The notes under the pieces were generated by a model. It was not told where the DNA came from. It did not search any database and saw only the letters and a program-made list of their open reading frames with translations. A DNA stretch of 64,000 nucleotides from Neopusillimonas maritima (GTDB taxonomy: Bacteria; Pseudomonadota; Gammaproteobacteria; Burkholderiales; Burkholderiaceae_B), in assembly GCF_040930455.2 (NCBI RefSeq), contig NZ_CP170494.1; one strand, written 5' to 3'. Both the position numbers and the translations under genes were made by a program. This document shows, piece after piece, positions 16,691 to 25,229 of the stretch. Numbering within the stretch: the stretch's first letter is position 1; every line of letters starts with the position of its first letter.

Positions 16691-17572
16691 TTACAGAACC
16701 GATTTAAGCAATTTACCCATTTCAGATGGGTCGCGGGTGGTACGAATGCCGCACTCTTCCATGACTTCCAGTTTTGCATCGGCCGTATCGGCACCGCCGG
16801 AAATGAGCGCACCGGCGTGCCCCATACGTTTTCCGGGAGGCGCAGTAACACCGGCAATAAAGCCAACAACCGGCTTCTTCATGTTGTCTTTTGCCCAAAG
16901 CGCTGCATCGACTTCATCGGGGCCACCAATTTCACCAATCATGACAACGGCATCGGTGTCAGGATCGTCGTTGAACATTTTCAGAACATCAACGTGCTTC
17001 AGGCCATTGATGGGATCACCACCAATACCAACAGCAGTAGATTGACCCAGCCCCAATTCGGTGAGCTGCGCCACGGCTTCATAAGTGAGTGTACCGGAAC
17101 GAGACACAACACCAATGCGTCCTTTACGAGAAATATGGCCCGGCATGATGCCAATTTTCAGCTCGTCGGGGGTAATAAGACCCGGGCAGTTGGGACCTAA
17201 CAAAAGAGTTTTCTTGTTTTCGGCACGCATGCGGTTACGCACTTCCAGCATGTCACGAACCGGGATGCCTTCTGTAATGCACACCACCAGATCGAGATCG
17301 GCGTCAACGGCTTCCCAAATGGCGGCAGCGGCCCCTGCAGGCGGCACATAAATAACGGAAACCGTTGCGCCTGTAGCTTCCTTGGCGTCTTTAACGGTAC
17401 CGAAAATAGGTACGCCTTCGAACTCTTCTCCGGCTTTCTTGGGATGCACCCCGGCAACAAACGCATTCTTGCCATTGGCGTACTCACGGCACATACGGGT
17501 ATGAAACTGACCCGTTTTACCTGTCATACCCTGGGTGATGACTTTTGTGTCCTTGTTGATCAAAATCGACAT
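16691..17572 (-). CDS. sucD: Succinyl-CoA ligase alpha subunit
   Basis: A 293-residue CoA-binding subunit. It starts with MSILINKDTKVITQGMTGKTGQFH, and the active-site His is in GHAGALISGG near residue 248. Together with SucC it interconverts succinyl-CoA and succinate with ATP or GTP formation in the TCA cycle. It follows sucC by 21 bp in one operon. Confidence 0.98.
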   Translation of the reverse strand: MSILINKDTKVITQGMTGKTGQFHTRMCREYANGKNAFVAGVHPKKAGEEFEGVPIFGTVKDAKEATGATVSVIYVPPAGAAAAIWEAVDADLDLVVCITEGIPVRDMLEVRNRMRAENKKTLLLGPNCPGLITPDELKIGIMPGHISRKGRIGVVSRSGTLTYEAVAQLTELGLGQSTAVGIGGDPINGLKHVDVLKMFNDDPDTDAVVMIGEIGGPDEVDAALWAKDNMKKPVVGFIAGVTAPPGKRMGHAGALISGGADTADAKLEVMEECGIRTTRDPSEMGKLLKSVL

Positions 17573-17593
17573 TTAAAAATCCTCGGCAAATTC

Positions 17594-18754
17594 TTATTTC
17601 GCGGCAGCGACAACTTTGGTTGCGGCTTCAGCCATGGTGTCAGCACTGATAATGGGCAAGCCCGACTCAGCCAGCAATTTCTTGCCCAACTCTTCGTTGG
17701 TACCCTTCATGCGCACCACCAGCGGTACGCTTAGGTTCACCGCCTTGCAAGCTGCAATCACACCTTCAGCGATCACGTCGCAGCGCATAATGCCACCGAA
17801 AATGTTAACCAGAATAGCTTTCACTTCCTTGTTCTTAAGCATGATCTTGAAAGCTTCCGTCACCTTCTCGGCCGTTGCACCACCACCAACGTCGAGGAAG
17901 TTGGCAGGCTCACCACCGAACAACTTAATGGTGTCCATTGTGGCCATCGCCAAACCGGCGCCATTCACCAGGCAACCGATATTGCCTTCAAGCTGAATGT
18001 AAGCCAGATCAAATTTGCTGGCTTCAACTTCTGCAGGATCTTCTTCGTCGAGATCGCGGTAAGCCACAATTTCAGGGTGGCGGAACAACGCGTTGGAGTC
18101 GAAGTTGAACTTGGCATCAAGCGCGATAATGTCGCCCGAACCGGTAAGAATAAGGGGATTGATTTCAGCCAAAGAAGCATCGGTTTCCCAATAAGCCTTG
18201 TACAACTTCTGGAACTCGGCTGCTGCCCGGGCAACTGAGGCATCGGGCACACCAATACCACGCGCCAGTTCAGACGCTTCCGCTTCCGTTAACCCTGTTT
18301 TGGGGTCGACAAACACTTTCAGGATGGCGTCGGGGTTCTTTTCCGCAACTTCTTCAATTTCCATGCCACCTTCGCTGGACGCCATCACGCAAACGCGCTG
18401 AGTGCCGCGATCGGTAACAATACCGACATAGTATTCTTTCTTGATGTCGGCACCTTCCTCGACCAGCAAACGACGCACTTTCTGGCCTTCAGCACCGGTT
18501 TGGTGGGTAATTAGTTGCATGCCCAGAATTTCGGAAGCCAACTGACGCACTTCGTCGATAGAGCGTGCCAGCTTTACGCCACCGCCCTTGCCGCGACCGC
18601 CTGCGTGAATTTGAGCCTTTACGACCCAAACCGGACCGCCTAATTTTTCAGCGGCTACAACCGCTTCATCGACGGAAAATGCAGGAAACCCGCGCGGCAC
18701 TGTCACGCCAAATTGCTTTAGCAGTTCCTTGCCTTGATACTCGTGAATTTTCAT
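17594..18754 (-). CDS. sucC: Succinyl-CoA ligase beta subunit
   Basis: A 386-residue ATP-grasp subunit, the standard length. MKIHEYQGKELLKQFGV, the nucleotide-binding KAQIHAGGRGKGGGVKLA (46-63) and NIFGGIMRCDVIAEG (about 318-332) are all typical. It is the first gene of sucCD. AGGTAA stands just before the ATG. The 37-bp gap from the DUF2889 gene suggests possible co-transcription. Confidence 0.98.
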   Translation of the reverse strand: MKIHEYQGKELLKQFGVTVPRGFPAFSVDEAVVAAEKLGGPVWVVKAQIHAGGRGKGGGVKLARSIDEVRQLASEILGMQLITHQTGAEGQKVRRLLVEEGADIKKEYYVGIVTDRGTQRVCVMASSEGGMEIEEVAEKNPDAILKVFVDPKTGLTEAEASELARGIGVPDASVARAAAEFQKLYKAYWETDASLAEINPLILTGSGDIIALDAKFNFDSNALFRHPEIVAYRDLDEEDPAEVEASKFDLAYIQLEGNIGCLVNGAGLAMATMDTIKLFGGEPANFLDVGGGATAEKVTEAFKIMLKNKEVKAILVNIFGGIMRCDVIAEGVIAACKAVNLSVPLVVRMKGTNEELGKKLLAESGLPIISADTMAEAATKVVAAAK

Positions 18755-18791
18755 TTGTTACCTGTCAGAACGTGGAAAATAAAAACTTGAT

Positions 18792-19364
18792 TCAGGAATC
18801 GGAACCCTCTTCAGGCTCGATATACCATTCGGGATAAAACTTCTTTGTCATGGGGCTGTCGAGCCGTAAAGCGTGACACCCCCCAAGCTGGAAAGGCTTT
18901 TTCTTCTGCGCTTCGGGAGATTTTTCCTTTCTGCGACGCCCTGCCATGGACTGCACTGCGACCGTAGGCAACACATAGGACATTTCTGTCATGTGCGTGC
19001 AGCCTGCGGTACGCCCGAAACGCGCCTTAACGGCGTGACGAAACCCCCGCAACAAATTCAGGCCGACAAGATCACCGTAATTAGGTGCAATAGAAGCGCA
19101 ATATTCGTTATAAGGGGCCGCATCGTAAGCAGCCTGTGCCGCCGTAATAGTGAACTCTTGGTTAAAAGTTACCCTTAGATGCATATGGTGCACAGGTTGC
19201 CCCGCCTTATGAATCACCCCACCATGTTTGGGGAAGTCGTAGCCTTTGATATCGATCAGCTCGGCTTCAAGATCCCACAGGCCATCTTCCCGAGCGAACG
19301 CATCAACACGGATGGTACGTGTGTGCAGGCGCTCACGATTTTGTTCGGAGTCTGGCAAAGGCAT
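18792..19364 (-). CDS. DUF2889 family protein
   Basis: A 190-residue soluble protein. LHTRTIRVDAFAREDGLWDLEAELID, HHMHLRVTFN and GLNLLRGFRHAVKARFGRTAGCTHMTEM match the DUF2889 family. The conserved Cys-Thr-His stretch could bind a metal or ligand, but no activity is known. The family is often next to recX or sucC in Bordetella relatives, as here. The C-terminus is Lys-rich, then acidic. Confidence 0.8.
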   Translation of the reverse strand: MPLPDSEQNRERLHTRTIRVDAFAREDGLWDLEAELIDIKGYDFPKHGGVIHKAGQPVHHMHLRVTFNQEFTITAAQAAYDAAPYNEYCASIAPNYGDLVGLNLLRGFRHAVKARFGRTAGCTHMTEMSYVLPTVAVQSMAGRRRKEKSPEAQKKKPFQLGGCHALRLDSPMTKKFYPEWYIEPEEGSDS

Positions 19365-19526
19365 GAGAGGTGAAAATCAATAATGAAATTAAGGCGGTAA
19401 ACTTTTCAAGTATAACGTACCCGACCCGAACAGGTACAACCAAAGGTTTGTACATTTGCGTTCCAAGACTTGGATATTTTCGCTTTGAGGCTTGAGTCGC
19501 TGTTAATTAAAGCTGCTGCGCTGAAA

Positions 19527-20087
19527 CTAGTCGCTATTCGGGTCGAGGTTATTCAGATCGCCCAAAATTTTACCTAATGCAGCTGCGGAAAAGCCTCGCG
19601 ACGCCATGAAACGAATTTGCCGTGCCTTTTCCTTTGGAGTAGCAGGCGGCACACCGAACTTTTTTTCCCATACCGCTTGAGCGCGCTGCAGTTCGGTGTC
19701 GGCAAGTTGTTGGCGAATGGATTCAAGTTGACCCGAATCAAGCCCATGCTGTCGCAACTCGTGCATGACCGCAACCGTGCCCTTCCCCGGAGCCCGGCGA
19801 TTGACCAGACTTTGGGCAAAACGCTCGTTCGACAACCAATTGCCTTGTTCAAGCTCGTTCAGCACCTGGTCGAGTTCGGCAGGGTCGTCTGGGCTGACAT
19901 GAGGAGCCAACTTGCGAGCCAACTCGTGACGGGAATGCTCGCGCCGAGATAAATACCCAATGGCGCGCGCCTTCAAAGACGGCCCAGTTTTTGAGGATTT
20001 ACCGCTTTCCGGGGAAAAGCGCTCTTCAGAAGGGAGGCCGGCCTGCGCAGATTCGCCGGATTGCCCGGAAAAATCGCGTTTTCGCAT
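19527..20087 (-). CDS. recX: Regulatory protein RecX
   Basis: A 186-residue RecX with a long, polar, non-conserved N-terminus (about 45 residues) before the helical RecX repeats (LKARAIGYLSRREHSRHELARKL, GNWLSNERFAQSLVNRRA, ASRGFSAAALGKIL). RecX binds RecA filaments and limits their activity. The ATG at 20087 has a near-perfect GGGGGAGG ribosome site; the TTG at 20120 is less likely. It is 36 bp downstream of recA and so shares its SOS promoter. Confidence 0.92.
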   Translation of the reverse strand: MRKRDFSGQSGESAQAGLPSEERFSPESGKSSKTGPSLKARAIGYLSRREHSRHELARKLAPHVSPDDPAELDQVLNELEQGNWLSNERFAQSLVNRRAPGKGTVAVMHELRQHGLDSGQLESIRQQLADTELQRAQAVWEKKFGVPPATPKEKARQIRFMASRGFSAAALGKILGDLNNLDPNSD

Positions 20088-20123
20088 AGCCTCCCCCTTA
20101 GCCCCTAAACTTAAACCCAATGT

Positions 20124-21221
20124 TTAAGCCAGATCGGCCTCGGAACCTTCGGTATCACCAGTAGGAGAATCACCCGATTCCGTATACGCCTTGGCCTGGG
20201 CACGCGACACAATACCCATTTGTTCCCGTACACGGTTTTCGATTTCGATCGCCATTTCGGGATGCTCTTTCAGGTACTCGCGAACATTATCTTTGCCCTG
20301 GCCAATACGTGTACCGTTATAGCTGAACCAGGCCCCGGCCTTATCGACAATACCCGCCTGCACGCCCAGATCGATAATTTCACCTTCGCGAGAGATGCCG
20401 GCCCCGTACATAATGTCGAACTCGGCCTGTTTGAACGGTGGCGCGATTTTATTCTTGACCACTTTCACACGGGTTTCGTTGCCCACGACCTCGTCGCCCT
20501 TCTTGATGGAACCGATGCGGCGGATATCAAGACGAACTGTGGAATAAAACTTAAGCGCATTCCCCCCGGTGGTGGTTTCGGGGTTGCCAAACATGACGCC
20601 GATTTTCATGCGAATCTGGTTAATGAAAATAACCATGCAATTGGCGCGTTTGATATTAGCCGTAAGCTTACGTAAAGCCTGGCTCATGAGACGAGCCTGC
20701 AAGCCAGGCAGGGAATCACCCATGTCGCCCTCGATTTCCGCCTTGGGAACCAGCGCGGCCACCGAATCGATTACCACCAAATCGACGGAACCTGAGCGCA
20801 CAAGGGCATCTGTAATTTCAAGTGCCTGTTCACCCGTATCGGGCTGCGAAATGAGAAGATCGGACAAATTTACGCCCAAACGACTGGCATACTGAACATC
20901 AAGAGCGTGTTCAGCATCGACGAATGCACAAGTGCCGCCTACTTTTTGCATTTCGGCAATCACCTGCAAAGTAAGCGTGGTTTTGCCGGAGGATTCCGGG
21001 CCGTATATTTCAATGACGCGACCACGAGGCAACCCGCCCACGCCCAACGCGATATCAAGCCCCAGCGAACCAGTGGAAACGACCTGGATGTCGTGTTCGA
21101 CCTGGTTATCGCCATAGCGCATGACCGACCCTTTACCGAACTGCTTTTCAATTTGCGATAAGGCTGCGGCCAGTGCTTTGGCCCGTTCGGCGGAAGCGGC
21201 TTTGCTTTGTTTGGCGTCCAT
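20124..21221 (-). CDS. recA: Recombinase RecA
   Basis: A 365-residue RecA. Walker A is GPESSGKTT (about 72-80), Walker B VVIDSVAAL, and the L2 loop MFGNPETTTGGNALKFYSTVRLDIRR is intact. The C-terminal tail is acidic, as usual. It catalyses strand exchange and stimulates LexA self-cleavage. A clear SOS box stands upstream, and recX follows. Confidence 0.99.
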   Translation of the reverse strand: MDAKQSKAASAERAKALAAALSQIEKQFGKGSVMRYGDNQVEHDIQVVSTGSLGLDIALGVGGLPRGRVIEIYGPESSGKTTLTLQVIAEMQKVGGTCAFVDAEHALDVQYASRLGVNLSDLLISQPDTGEQALEITDALVRSGSVDLVVIDSVAALVPKAEIEGDMGDSLPGLQARLMSQALRKLTANIKRANCMVIFINQIRMKIGVMFGNPETTTGGNALKFYSTVRLDIRRIGSIKKGDEVVGNETRVKVVKNKIAPPFKQAEFDIMYGAGISREGEIIDLGVQAGIVDKAGAWFSYNGTRIGQGKDNVREYLKEHPEMAIEIENRVREQMGIVSRAQAKAYTESGDSPTGDTEGSEADLA

Positions 21222-21262
21222 GTAGTTTCCTTGGCAAAAAAGTGAATTATTGCATTAAATTA

Positions 21263-21282
21263 TACTGTATAAAAAAACAGAT
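21263..21282. promoter_or_regulatory. LexA (SOS) box of recA
   Basis: CTG at 21265-21267 and CAG at 21278-21280 are separated by ten A/T bases and preceded by TA. This matches the proteobacterial LexA consensus CTGT-N8-ACAG exactly. It lies 42 bp upstream of the recA start codon. Confidence 0.88.
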
Positions 21283-21580
21283 AAACAAGTTAATAATCTG
21301 CAACCGTTACTATGCCGTTTTCGCTTTGCGCTTACAATCGCCAACCGGATGAAAATGTCAGCATCGCAACTTCAAGTAAAGTCTTAAGTTACGGTAAAGT
21401 GCACTGAAATGACTGCCTGCCTTGCAGCAAAACGGAACGTCATTGACACAAACACATAAAAACAAAAAATTATGATGTAATTTATTAAGCAATATTCATA
21501 AATAATTGAATTATTGAGAAATTTTCAATTTCTCTAATTATTTTGGTTCTAATTGAAGTTATTTGTTAAAAAGATAATGT
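21283..21580. promoter_or_regulatory. recA-rdgC intergenic region with two palindromes
   Basis: About 300 bp without a gene, strongly AT-rich after 21460. It holds two adjacent perfect inverted repeats, AATAATT-G-AATTATT (21501-21515) and GAGAAATT-TTC-AATTTCTC (21516-21534), 47-80 bp before rdgC. They may form an operator or an RNA hairpin in the rdgC leader. No conserved ORF seen. Confidence 0.45.
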
Positions 21581-22480
21581 ATGTGGTTTAAAAATATAAA
21601 GATTTTCCGACTTTCAAGCCATTTTAGTCTGTCGGCTGAAGCCATCGAAAGCCTCCTGGAAAAGGCACGCTTTACCCCGGGCAGCAGCCTGGATATGGTC
21701 AGTATGGGTTGGGTGTCGCCCACCGATGAAGGCGGCTTGGTTCACGCTCTGGCCGGCCAATATCTTATTAGCCTGCGGGTCGATAAAAAACTACTGCCGT
21801 CATCGGTTGTCAACCAGGTCGCACGAGCACGCGCCGCCGACATTGAAGAGCAGCAAGGATACAAGCCCGGCCGCAAGCAAATGAAGGAAATCAAAGAACG
21901 GGTAACGGAAGAGCTATTGCCCAAAGCCTTCAGCGTGCATCGCGATACCCGTGTGTGGATCGATACCCGCAACCATTGGCTGGCTATCGATGCCGCCGCC
22001 GGCGCCAAGGCCGATGAAGTCATCGGCATGCTGGCCAAAGCGCTTGACCCCTTCCCGGCCACGCCCCTATACACCGAAATTTCACCCGCCTCGGCCATGA
22101 CCCAATGGTTACTGGAAAACGACGGCCCAGGCGCTTTCACGATCGATCAAGACACGGAATTGCGTTCAACCAGCGAAAACCGGGCCACTGTGCGTTATGT
22201 GCGCCATAGTATTGAGACCGAAGAAGTGCGCAAACACGTCCAAAACGGCAAGCAATGTACCCGTTTGGCCATGACCTGGGCGGATCGTGTCTCGTTCGTG
22301 CTAACCGATGCACTAGACATCAAGCGGATATCTCCACTTGATGTCCTTAAAGAGAACCAGGAGGCGTTAAATACTGCAGATGCCGATGCATTCGACACCG
22401 ATTTCGCCCTAATGACCGGGGAACTGGGCAAAATGCTCAACGACCTGGTCGACGCACTGGGCGGCGAGAAAAAAGTTTAA
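21581..22480 (+). CDS. rdgC: Recombination-associated protein RdgC
   Basis: A 299-residue RdgC-type protein starting MWFKNIKIFRL, with the conserved GWVSP, KPGRKQMKEIKERVTEELLPKAF and DALDIKRISPLDVL stretches. RdgC forms a ring around duplex DNA and limits RecA loading. Its position opposite recA fits that role. The AT-rich leader contains two palindromes. The last 4 bp overlap the convergent pyrB stop. Confidence 0.95.
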   Translation: MWFKNIKIFRLSSHFSLSAEAIESLLEKARFTPGSSLDMVSMGWVSPTDEGGLVHALAGQYLISLRVDKKLLPSSVVNQVARARAADIEEQQGYKPGRKQMKEIKERVTEELLPKAFSVHRDTRVWIDTRNHWLAIDAAAGAKADEVIGMLAKALDPFPATPLYTEISPASAMTQWLLENDGPGAFTIDQDTELRSTSENRATVRYVRHSIETEEVRKHVQNGKQCTRLAMTWADRVSFVLTDALDIKRISPLDVLKENQEALNTADADAFDTDFALMTGELGKMLNDLVDALGGEKKV

Positions 22481-23772
22481 TCAATACCGTGGAAAACGCT
22501 GTCGTCGGGCCCAATATGCGTAGGCGGACTCCAAGTCACGTCGCGTAGCGAGTGCTGTACCAGCGTTTCCACCCCCAGCAACACCGCGAAAATTGCCATC
22601 CGCACCGGAATTCCGTTGTCTGTCTGACGGAAAATCGCCAAGCGGGAATCGTCGTTCAAGTCCACACTTAAATCATTGGCACCCTCACGACTGTCACGCG
22701 GCAACGGGTGCATCACAATGACATCGGGCCCGCAGCACTGGTCCACCAGCGCTTTGTTCACCTGAAAATCGGCCGTATAGCCTTCCAGATCTTCACCCGA
22801 GAATCGCTCTTTCTGCACCCGGGTCGCATAAATGACGTCGACCCCTACCAAACCTTCCCGCAATGAGTGCGTTTGCTCAATCACATGATCGGTGCCTTGC
22901 GTTACCTTATCGATGATGTCTTGCGGCATTTCCAGCCCACGCGGCGCAATTAATGTGAATTTCAGCCCTTTGTACAAAGCCAGCAACTTAATAAGCGAAT
23001 GCACTGTGCGGCCGTACTTCAGGTCACCCACTACGGCAATATGCGCACCGTCGAGCAGTTTCCCCAAGCGCGAAAATTCCGTCAGAATCGTGTAAAGATC
23101 CAATAATGCCTGGCTGGGATGTTCGCCCGGGCCATCCCCCCCGTTAACCACTGGAATATTGGTGGCCTGCGCAAATTCCGCCACCGAACCTTGATCGGGG
23201 TGGCGAATAACCATGGCATCAACGTAACCACTCATCACCCGGCTCGTATCGTAAATAGACTCGCCCTTTGCCATAGAGGAGAACGTAAAGCCTGTGGTAT
23301 CGCACACCGACCCGCCCAAGCGACAGAACGCTGCACCAAAACTTACACGGGTTCGCGTACTTGCCTCGAAGAACAAATTACCCAAAACCGCACCTTCCAG
23401 TACGCGGGAAACTTTCTGGCGACGTGCAATGGGTTGCATTAAATCAGCGATACGAAACAACTCTTCAACCGACTCGCGCGTGAACTGATCCACTGACAGC
23501 AACTGGTGCTTGCCCTCTACGGCAATACGATCACGCAGAGGGCCGAACTGTGCGCTCTGCGCATATTTGCGCATCAAGGACTCATTTTCTACAATTTCCG
23601 TTACGAAGCGCCCCACCACTTCAGGCATTGAACGCGCCTCTTGCGACCCTTCCGGCAGCAGCCATGTATCTAGCGCTCGGCGCTTCACCCCAATACGCGC
23701 CGCAAAAACGTCGCGCGTTAAATTCAAACGACGCATGGCATCGCGCAGAAAAACCTGTTGAGAAACAGACAT
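22477..23772 (-). CDS. pyrB: Aspartate carbamoyltransferase with N-terminal HTH-like extension
   Basis: A 431-residue protein. Residues 90-431 form the ATCase domain: carbamoyl-phosphate motif FEASTRTRVSFG (STRTR 138-142), GDGPGEHPSQALLDLYT and MHPLPRDS. It condenses carbamoyl phosphate with aspartate in pyrimidine synthesis. Residues 1 to about 85 are extra: RRLNLTRDVFAARIGVKRRALDTWLLP looks like an Xre-type HTH (helix-turn-helix at about 17-40). ATCases of Escherichia coli and Bacillus lack this part; long forms are known in beta-proteobacteria. The start at 23772 has AGGGG upstream; a longer in-frame start at 23913 would run through the palindrome at 23792-23812. A direct role in transcription is inference only. 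Confidence 0.9.
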   Translation of the reverse strand: MSVSQQVFLRDAMRRLNLTRDVFAARIGVKRRALDTWLLPEGSQEARSMPEVVGRFVTEIVENESLMRKYAQSAQFGPLRDRIAVEGKHQLLSVDQFTRESVEELFRIADLMQPIARRQKVSRVLEGAVLGNLFFEASTRTRVSFGAAFCRLGGSVCDTTGFTFSSMAKGESIYDTSRVMSGYVDAMVIRHPDQGSVAEFAQATNIPVVNGGDGPGEHPSQALLDLYTILTEFSRLGKLLDGAHIAVVGDLKYGRTVHSLIKLLALYKGLKFTLIAPRGLEMPQDIIDKVTQGTDHVIEQTHSLREGLVGVDVIYATRVQKERFSGEDLEGYTADFQVNKALVDQCCGPDVIVMHPLPRDSREGANDLSVDLNDDSRLAIFRQTDNGIPVRMAIFAVLLGVETLVQHSLRDVTWSPPTHIGPDDSVFHGID

Positions 23773-23791
23773 GGGAGCCCCTTTCAATATA

Positions 23792-23812
23792 AATATACGC
23801 AAAGCGTATATT
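23792..23812. promoter_or_regulatory. Palindrome upstream of pyrB
   Basis: A perfect 9-bp inverted repeat AATATACGC/GCGTATATT with a 3-base spacer, ending 20 bp before the pyrB start codon. Size and symmetry fit a dimeric HTH operator; it is too weak and AT-ended for a terminator. It could bind the HTH-like N-terminus of PyrB itself or an unlinked regulator. Confidence 0.5.
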
Positions 23813-23855
23813 TTATTTTCTTGAGCGACAGATATCGATGATTTTTTGTATCTTT

Positions 23856-23896
23856 GGAAAAAAACAACGCCGACCCGCTTTCGCGTGACCGGCGTC
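23856..23896 (-). terminator. Terminator of the SecD-head-like lipoprotein gene
   Basis: GC-rich imperfect hairpin with outer arms ACGCC/GGCGT and inner CGC/GCG pairing, followed on the minus strand by a T run (seven A at 23858-23864 on the + strand). It lies between the lipoprotein gene and pyrB. Confidence 0.6.
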
Positions 23897-23947
23897 CATC
23901 CTATTTCCTGCAACGTAACAGCCTGATGGCTGCGAGTTCAGTAACGA

Positions 23948-24559
23948 CTAATTCGTCGTGGCCGCAGGTGTTAACTGTGCTGGAGGGTTACTTTCTTCAC
24001 CCCCTTGCGCGCCGGCAATCGCCCGTGCCGCAGCGGTTGCATTGGCTTCACTACCCACGCCGAACACCAACTGATCGGTAGAAACTTGTGTGCTGTAACC
24101 CGGTGCGGCCAGCATAGTGCGCCCCACGACCAACGCCAAACGCTTATTCGGGTTGGCGGCCGTAATGTTTTCAACCTTTTTACGACCAAGCTCGGATAGC
24201 CCTAACGCCAATAAACCATCACCTTGGCGGCTCGTTCCCGCGCGCACATCAACCAAATCTTCACGCGTGATAACAGGCTGCGGATTAATGTAGAGCGTGC
24301 CCGACTGAATTTGAACAGCCCGCCAGCCTGCTTGCTCTTGTGTGTCGGCCAGGAATACAGCCACTGGCGCACCTTGACGCGCAGCCTGCAGTGCTTCACT
24401 TTGTTCTTGTGATGCAGCCGAACCGGGTTCAGGCGCAGTGGTGGAGGGTGTTGTTGACGGCTGGGTTGACGTGGTGTCGCCCGGCATGGTTTGGCATGCA
24501 GCCAACGCCAGCAAACTCAAAGGCAATACAAGCCGACCCAATTTTTGTACGGTTTTCAT
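23948..24559 (-). CDS. Lipoprotein with SecD head-like domain
   Basis: A 203-residue lipoprotein. The signal ends at lipobox LAAC (Cys22), followed by a Thr/Ser/Pro-rich linker to about residue 55. The rest (VAVFLADTQEQAGWRAVQIQSGTLYINPQPVITREDLVDV, LALGLSELGRKKVENITAANPNKRLALVVGRTMLAAP) resembles the periplasmic head (P1) subdomain of SecD, but no membrane transporter part is present. Function unknown; perhaps a stand-alone periplasmic binding module. A good AAGGGG ribosome site precedes the ATG. Confidence 0.75.
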   Translation of the reverse strand: MKTVQKLGRLVLPLSLLALAACQTMPGDTTSTQPSTTPSTTAPEPGSAASQEQSEALQAARQGAPVAVFLADTQEQAGWRAVQIQSGTLYINPQPVITREDLVDVRAGTSRQGDGLLALGLSELGRKKVENITAANPNKRLALVVGRTMLAAPGYSTQVSTDQLVFGVGSEANATAAARAIAGAQGGEESNPPAQLTPAATTN

Positions 24560-24683
24560 GTTACCCCTTCCTTTATTGATGCTCGGCCCCCGATTTTAGC
24601 AGTTTGACCGGTATATAATTGGCGCTGCACTTAAAGTTAACCATTAAACAATTTATTACAGATTCATTCCGGAGGCCTTCAGT

Positions 24684-24821
24684 ATGGCGAACGACACCCC
24701 GAAATTCTCTCCCGGCCTGGTCACTGCCGTTGTCACTCTTATATGGGTTGCGGTGTTTATCGGGTTCATTGTTGTTGGCATGGAAGGCGTTGCCCAGCAA
24801 GCAGCGATGCTTGGCAATTAA
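24684..24821 (+). CDS. Small membrane protein (45 aa)
   Basis: A 45-codon ORF with an exact GGAGG ribosome site at 24670-24674. The product starts MANDTPKFSPG, has one hydrophobic helix (about 12-32, LVTAVVTLIWVAVFIGFIVVG) and a short polar tail EGVAQQAAMLGN. Single-pass inner-membrane topology is likely. Family not recognised. A 7-bp hairpin AGCCCGT/ACGGGCT (24841-24847/24863-24869) follows before the tRNA. Confidence 0.6.
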   Translation: MANDTPKFSPGLVTAVVTLIWVAVFIGFIVVGMEGVAQQAAMLGN

Positions 24822-24873
24822 ATAAAGCGTCTTTTTTAGCAGCCCGTGTTTATGCCATAATAACGGGCTTCGT

Positions 24874-24952
<79 letters not shown>

Positions 24953-24994
24953 AGATTTCCTGGCTCTACCCCATAAAAGGGGGATGGGCATTCA

Positions 24995-25141
24995 TCAAAC
25001 ACGGTTAATCACACCGTTCCAACCGCACTGAGCCAAAACGCGCAGGCGGTAATTCTCAAAATTTCTGAACCCATACGCTCTGCGCGAGATCATTTCCATC
25101 TTCGTATGGAATCCTTCGGTGATGCCATTGGATTTGAAAAA
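24995..25141 (-). pseudogene. C-terminal remnant of an ISL3-type transposase
   Basis: On the minus strand the last 48 codons read FKSNGITEGFHTKMEMISRRAYG, then FRNFENYRLRVLAQCGW and a stop at 24995-24997. This is the conserved C-terminal block of ISL3-family transposases (the IS1001 type is known in Bordetella). Upstream the similarity ends abruptly at about 25141, where a terminator-like hairpin begins. No DDE core or terminal repeats are left, so it is a deletion relic 43 bp from the tRNA. Confidence 0.8.
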
Positions 25142-25180
25142 TAGCCCTGTACAGATTGCTCTGACTGGGCTATTTTTTTT
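25140..25180 (+). terminator. Terminator-like hairpin downstream of the tRNA
   Basis: Arms AATAGCCC (25140-25147) and GGGCTATT (25167-25174), with an inner CAGA/TCTG pair and a run of eight or more T on the + strand. It would end a transcript from the tRNA side. Confidence 0.65.
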
Positions 25181-25229
25181 GAACTGTAACTAACAAACGC
25201 TTAGTTTGATGTTTTTTTGTGAGGAAAAT

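Noticed and set aside
24841..24869. Hairpin AGCCCGT/ACGGGCT as a terminator of the 45-aa ORF
   Set aside because: The stem is only 7 bp with a 15-base loop and no T run, so it is mentioned but not called.
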